This document shows, in pieces, positions 6,450 to 9,220 of a stretch of 9,220 nucleotides of DNA. The DNA is from Deltaproteobacteria bacterium (GTDB lineage Bacteria > Desulfobacterota > Desulfarculia > Adiutricales > Adiutricaceae): positions 1 to 9,220 of the forward strand of contig JAITLH010000366.1 of assembly GCA_031277995.1 (NCBI GenBank), given 5' to 3'. A program made the translations under genes and the position numbers. Below the pieces are notes generated by a model that was not told the DNA's origin, searched no databases, and saw only the letters and a program-made list of their open reading frames with translations. The first letter of the stretch is position 1. Every line of letters starts with the position of its first letter.

Positions 6450-7463
6450 ATGAAAAATAGTTTTAAAATTTTACTTTTTTTCACGTTAAGCGTTATTTTT
6501 ATTGGCTTTAGCGAGCCGGTAAAAGCCCAAACGGAAAACGATTCCTCGGATTTTTTTGCCGTCGCCAGTATAGGCGCGTTCAATTACGGGATAATCAATG
6601 AAAAACGCGAATGGGTTATTAAACCTATGTTTGAGGGATTACTTTTAATAAAATCTGATAATCATTATTCCATAATAGCAAAGATTGATAACGTTTGGGG
6701 ATTTATCGATACCAAAAATGATTTCGTTTCAATGCTTTCGAAGGTCATCTGGCCAACTAAACCAGGGGAACTCCACGACATTGACGGGTTATGGTCGACG
6801 CCCCCTCAGTTTGACAGAGTTTTTGGGTCTTCGGTGAAACTGGTAGTGGCCGAAAAAGGGGGCGCGTGCGGATACATAAACATTAATGGGTTTTGGGTGT
6901 TACCCCCCGAGTTCGTTTATTGCTCCATTTTTTCTGAGGGTTTGGCCGGGGCGACAAAAGATGACAAGTGGGGATTTATCGATAAAAACGGGGCCTGGGC
7001 CATTTTCCCAGAATTCGATAACGCCAAGCCTTTTTCGGAGGGTTTGGCCGCGGCGACAAAAGATGACAAGTGGGGATTTATCGATAAAAACGGGGCCTGG
7101 GCCATTTTCCCGACCTTTGAGGGCCTGGGGTCTTTTTCAGGGGATCTGGCGAGCGCGAGCCTAGAAGAAAAATATGGGTTTATCGATAAGAAAGGCGCCT
7201 GGGCCATTCCCCCTGAGTTTGATTATGTCGAGGCCTTTATCGAGGGCCTGGCCATCGCGGAAAAAGACGAAAAAGCTGGATTTATCGATAAAAACGGGGC
7301 CTGGGTGATTGAACCGGAGTTTGATGCCATCTTGGCTTTTTCGGAGGGGTTGGCGGTCGCGGGGTATGACGACAAATTAGGGCTTATAGACAAAAAAGGT
7401 AACATGGTTATAAAACCGGTATACTCGGAATTGGATTTGGCTTTGATAGAAAAACTAAAGTGA
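6450..7463 (+). CDS. Secreted WG-repeat protein, copy 2 (5 full units)
   Basis: A 337-residue exported protein. The signal peptide is residues 1-26, with a probable cut after VKA before Gln27. The N-terminal part (27-140) includes YGIINEKREWVIKP and WGFIDTKNDFVS. Five 34-residue units start at residue 141, then a 27-residue cap (GLIDKKGNMVIKPVY). The mature protein has exactly two Cys, 140 and 158, at the same positions as in copy 3, suggesting a disulfide. Units 1-3 are nearly identical at DNA level: 6950-7009 equals 7052-7111. The start is firm: GGAG lies 7 nt upstream and the N-terminus aligns with the other copies. A 49-bp stretch of the signal-peptide region (6486-6534) is identical to copy 3 (7705-7753). 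No enzymatic domain is seen and the function is unknown; envelope or extracellular binding is an inference. Confidence 0.93.
   Translation: MKNSFKILLFFTLSVIFIGFSEPVKAQTENDSSDFFAVASIGAFNYGIINEKREWVIKPMFEGLLLIKSDNHYSIIAKIDNVWGFIDTKNDFVSMLSKVIWPTKPGELHDIDGLWSTPPQFDRVFGSSVKLVVAEKGGACGYININGFWVLPPEFVYCSIFSEGLAGATKDDKWGFIDKNGAWAIFPEFDNAKPFSEGLAAATKDDKWGFIDKNGAWAIFPTFEGLGSFSGDLASASLEEKYGFIDKKGAWAIPPEFDYVEAFIEGLAIAEKDEKAGFIDKNGAWVIEPEFDAILAFSEGLAVAGYDDKLGLIDKKGNMVIKPVYSELDLALIEKLK
6870..7379 (+). repeat. Five in-frame 102-bp WG units of gene 2
   Basis: Units start at 6870, 6972, 7074, 7176 and 7278; the truncated cap unit starts at 7380. The 28-bp word beginning GGATTTATCGATAAAAACGG is exact at 6972, 7074 and 7278, and again in gene 3 at 8191. 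Confidence 0.93.
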
Positions 7464-7570
7464 CCGCGTCAAGTTAGTTTTTAAAAATATCTAGTTTTAA
7501 CCATATAATTACCTTTATCATTAAATTTTTAAAGATTTACGTTAACTTTAGTTGATTTTTAATCATCGAC

Positions 7571-7661
7571 GGAAAACTTTTCAAGGGTTATTAGGAGCTT
7601 TTAAATACCCTTAGTCAAGTAATTTAATTGTAAAACTCTAATTTTAATTCCAGCTCTGGAG
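7571..7661 (+). promoter_or_regulatory. Conserved leader block of WG gene 3, ending in its GGAG ribosome binding site
   Basis: It begins GGAAAACTTTTCAAGGGT and contains AGGAGCTTTTAAATACCCTT, then TAAAACTCTAATTTTAATTCCA and the GGAG at 7658-7661, 7 nt before the ATG. AAGGGT (from 7583) and ACCCTT can pair around the GGAGC, giving a hairpin like that of copy 4. The AT-rich sequence further upstream (7500-7570) also resembles that before copy 2 (6270-6345), so the whole spacer seems to have been duplicated. Confidence 0.6.
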
Positions 7662-7668
7662 AAAAAAA

Positions 7669-8874
7669 ATGATAAAAAGTTTTAAAATTTTACTCGTTTG
7701 CGCTTTAAGCGTTATTTTTATTGGCTTTAGCGAGCCGGTAAAAGCCCAAACGGGAAACGATCCCTCGAATTTTTTCGCCGCCGCCAGCGTTGGCCGTGCC
7801 AATTACGGGATAATCAATGACAAACGCGAGTGGGTCATCGCTCCCATGTTCAAGGGATTACGCCTAATAAAATCGGATGACGTTTTTTCCATAATGGCCG
7901 AGGTTGGTTACGATTGGGGTATTATCGATACCAAAAATGATTTCGTTTCAACGCTTTCGAAGGTCGTTTGGCCCGCCAGTTTAGAGGATCTCCACGACCT
8001 TGACGGGTTATGGGTGGCGCCTCCTCAGTTCAAAGAAATTGGTAACTATTTCGATAAACTGATCAGGGCCGAAAAAGACCATAAATGCGGATTCATAAAC
8101 ATAAATGGGTCCTGGGCGATATCCCCACAGTTCGATACTTGCGGCTATTTCGCGGAGGGTTTGGCCTTGGCGATCCAAAATGGAAAAATTGGATTTATCG
8201 ATAAAAACGGGGCCTGGGCGGTTCCCAATGATTTCGATAACCTTGACCTTTTTTCAGAGGGTTTGGCCGCGGCGGAAAAAGGCGGCAAATATGGATTTAT
8301 CGACAAAAAAGGCGCCTGGGCCATCGAGCCGCTCTTTGACGACGCCTATGGTTTTTCGGAGGGCCTGGCCGCGGCGGCAAAAGACGATAAATATGGATTT
8401 ATCGACAAAAATGCCGCCTGGGCCATTTCCCCTGAATTTGAGGACATCGGGATTTTTTCAGAGGGGCTGGCCGCGGCCAATATAGATGGCCTATGGGGAT
8501 TTATCGATAAAAACGGCGCCTGGGCCATTCCCCCGAGCTTTGAGGAAGTCTTTGGTTTTTCGGAGGGCCTGGCCGTGGCGGCAAAAGACGATAAATATGG
8601 ATATATCGACCAAAAAGGCGCCTGGGCCATTCCCCCGAGCTTTGACGAAGTCGCGGATTTTTCAGGCGGCATGGCCATGGTGAAATTGGATGACATGTTT
8701 GGTTTCATCGACAAAAACGGCGCCTGGGTAATTCCCCCAGAGTTTGATACGATCGAGGATTTTTCGGGCGAATTCGCGCCGGCCGCCTTAAATGGGAAAT
8801 ATGGAATCATAGACAAGAAAGGCAATTGGGTCATAATACCGGTATACGATAATATATATTTACCAAACCAATAA
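7669..8874 (+). CDS. Secreted WG-repeat protein, copy 3 (7 full units)
   Basis: A 401-residue exported protein and the largest complete copy. The signal peptide is residues 1-26, cut after VKA as in copy 2. The N-terminal part has YGIINDKREWVIAP and WGIIDTKNDFVS. Seven 34-residue units run from residue 141 to 378, then a short 23-residue cap (GIIDKKGNWVIIPVY). The only Cys of the mature part are 140 and 158. Units 3 and 5 share nearly the same DNA over about 50 bp (from 8349 and 8553, exactly two units apart), and units 5 and 6 share the stretch around PPSF, so units have been copied internally. The last full units are the most divergent at FSEGL (FSGGM, FSGEF). GGAG lies 7 nt before the ATG. 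Function unknown; secretion is well supported. Confidence 0.93.
   Translation: MIKSFKILLVCALSVIFIGFSEPVKAQTGNDPSNFFAAASVGRANYGIINDKREWVIAPMFKGLRLIKSDDVFSIMAEVGYDWGIIDTKNDFVSTLSKVVWPASLEDLHDLDGLWVAPPQFKEIGNYFDKLIRAEKDHKCGFININGSWAISPQFDTCGYFAEGLALAIQNGKIGFIDKNGAWAVPNDFDNLDLFSEGLAAAEKGGKYGFIDKKGAWAIEPLFDDAYGFSEGLAAAAKDDKYGFIDKNAAWAISPEFEDIGIFSEGLAAANIDGLWGFIDKNGAWAIPPSFEEVFGFSEGLAVAAKDDKYGYIDQKGAWAIPPSFDEVADFSGGMAMVKLDDMFGFIDKNGAWVIPPEFDTIEDFSGEFAPAALNGKYGIIDKKGNWVIIPVYDNIYLPNQ
8089..8802 (+). repeat. Seven in-frame 102-bp WG units of gene 3
   Basis: Units start at 8089, 8191, 8293, 8395, 8497, 8599 and 8701; the truncated cap unit starts at 8803. The period is exactly 34 residues throughout. 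Confidence 0.93.
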
Positions 8875-9096
8875 ACAAATAATCATATAAATCACTAAAA
8901 TACTACCCAAAGATTATTAAAATTACGAATTTTTAAAATATTTATCACCTTTTCGCTTTTTCCAAAAAAGCTCTCCTCAAAGCCGGGAGAGGGTTTAAGG
9001 ACCAAGGGGCGGCTTAAGCCCAAAGGGGACGCGGTTTCTAAGCGATCGTGGCGATTGTTTACTTATTTGACGCCTGGCCGCGTCCATGGCGCCGCT
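8875..9096. other. Intergenic region between WG genes 3 and 4, upstream part
   Basis: No gene is supported here. The first 80 bp or so are AT-rich, with a weak AT-only hairpin (AAAATT/AATTTT, 8919-8933) that might end gene 3. CTCTCC (8971-8976) and GGAGAG (8986-8991) form a 6-bp stem; on the minus strand it is followed by CTTTTTT, but no minus-strand gene is visible. From about 8980 the spacer turns GC-richer, unlike the other array spacers, with a 10-bp palindrome GGCTTAAGCC at 9011-9020. Confidence 0.4.
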
Positions 9097-9188
9097 GGAA
9101 ACCGTTAAAGGGCCATTGGGAGCTTTTAAAAACCCCTTGGTTAGGGGATTTTATTTGGAAAGCCCAGATTTCAATCTTAATTTTGGAG
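9097..9188 (+). promoter_or_regulatory. Conserved leader block of WG gene 4, ending in its GGAG ribosome binding site
   Basis: It begins GGAAACCGTTAAAGGG and contains CATTGGGAGCTTTTAAAAAC followed by CCCTTGG, then GATTTTATTTGG, TTTCAATCTTAATTTT and GGAG at 9185-9188, 5 nt before the ATG. AAGGG (9108-9112) can pair with CCCTT (9134-9138) around GGGAGC. Immediately upstream GGCGCCGCTGG matches the sequence before the copy 2 block. Confidence 0.65.
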
Positions 9189-9193
9189 AAAAA

Positions 9194-9220
9194 ATGAAAA
9201 ATAGTTTTAAATTTTTACTC
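9194..9220 (+). CDS. Start of a fourth secreted WG-repeat protein gene (cut by right window edge)
   Basis: Only nine codons are visible, giving MKNSFKFLL, almost the same as the start of copy 2 (MKNSFKILL). The first 18 nt are identical to copy 2. With the conserved leader block and a GGAG 5 nt upstream, this is very probably another array member that continues beyond the window. Repeat number and Cys content cannot be seen. Confidence 0.8.

Noticed and set aside
5532..8802. Regular direct repeats as a possible CRISPR array
   Set aside because: The period is 102 bp, the repeats are coding and in frame, and there are no conserved short repeats with unique spacers.
5539..8834. Several other-frame and antisense reading frames over the WG genes, with their own apparent repeats
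   Set aside because: They follow the 102-bp period of the true coding frame, lack ribosome binding sites and match nothing recognisable.
8970..8991. Minus-strand intrinsic terminator (CTCTCC/GGAGAG stem with T-run)
   Set aside because: The stem is only 6 bp and there is no minus-strand gene for it to serve in the window.

Overview
The window looks like a chromosomal segment of a Gram-negative bacterium. All supportable genes are on the + strand. The clues are secreted signal-peptide proteins, a bacterial DNA polymerase I, and a membrane M48 metallopeptidase of a type common in Proteobacteria and Desulfobacterota. Coding regions are rich in GGCC and intergenic regions are AT-rich. A Desulfobacterota-like (former Deltaproteobacteria) host is a low-confidence guess; nothing here fixes the taxon.

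Layout. Positions 1-1673 hold two tandem, closely related M48 zinc metallopeptidases; the first is cut by the left edge. A run of 15-bp repeats then overlaps the end of the second peptidase gene, followed by a strong intrinsic terminator (1827-1867). Positions 1924-4806 encode DNA polymerase I (polA) with its own ribosome binding site. Its proofreading domain has lost nearly all catalytic residues. After a 305-bp intergenic stretch, the right half (5112-9220) is a tandem array of at least four genes for secreted WG-repeat proteins. Three are complete (371, 337 and 401 aa). The fourth shows only its first nine codons at the right edge.

The WG proteins share one architecture: a 26-residue signal peptide, a unique N-terminal part up to residue 140 made of degenerate WG units, then an uninterrupted block of 34-residue units (6, 5 and 7 copies) beginning at residue 141 in all three, and a 23-27-residue C-terminal cap. 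Size differences therefore come almost entirely from whole 102-bp units. Units within a gene, and between genes, share long exact DNA matches, which points to recent duplication or gene conversion. Upstream regions of copies 2-4 are homologous over about 90-110 bp, and all four have a GGAGC or GAGC element 70-78 bp before the start codon, inside a potential hairpin.

The three blocks (peptidase pair, polA, WG array) look like separate transcription units with no obvious shared pathway. The common theme is local tandem duplication. The WG array with its conserved leaders is the part most likely to be an undescribed system: a recombining family of secreted repeat proteins whose function cannot be read from the sequence.
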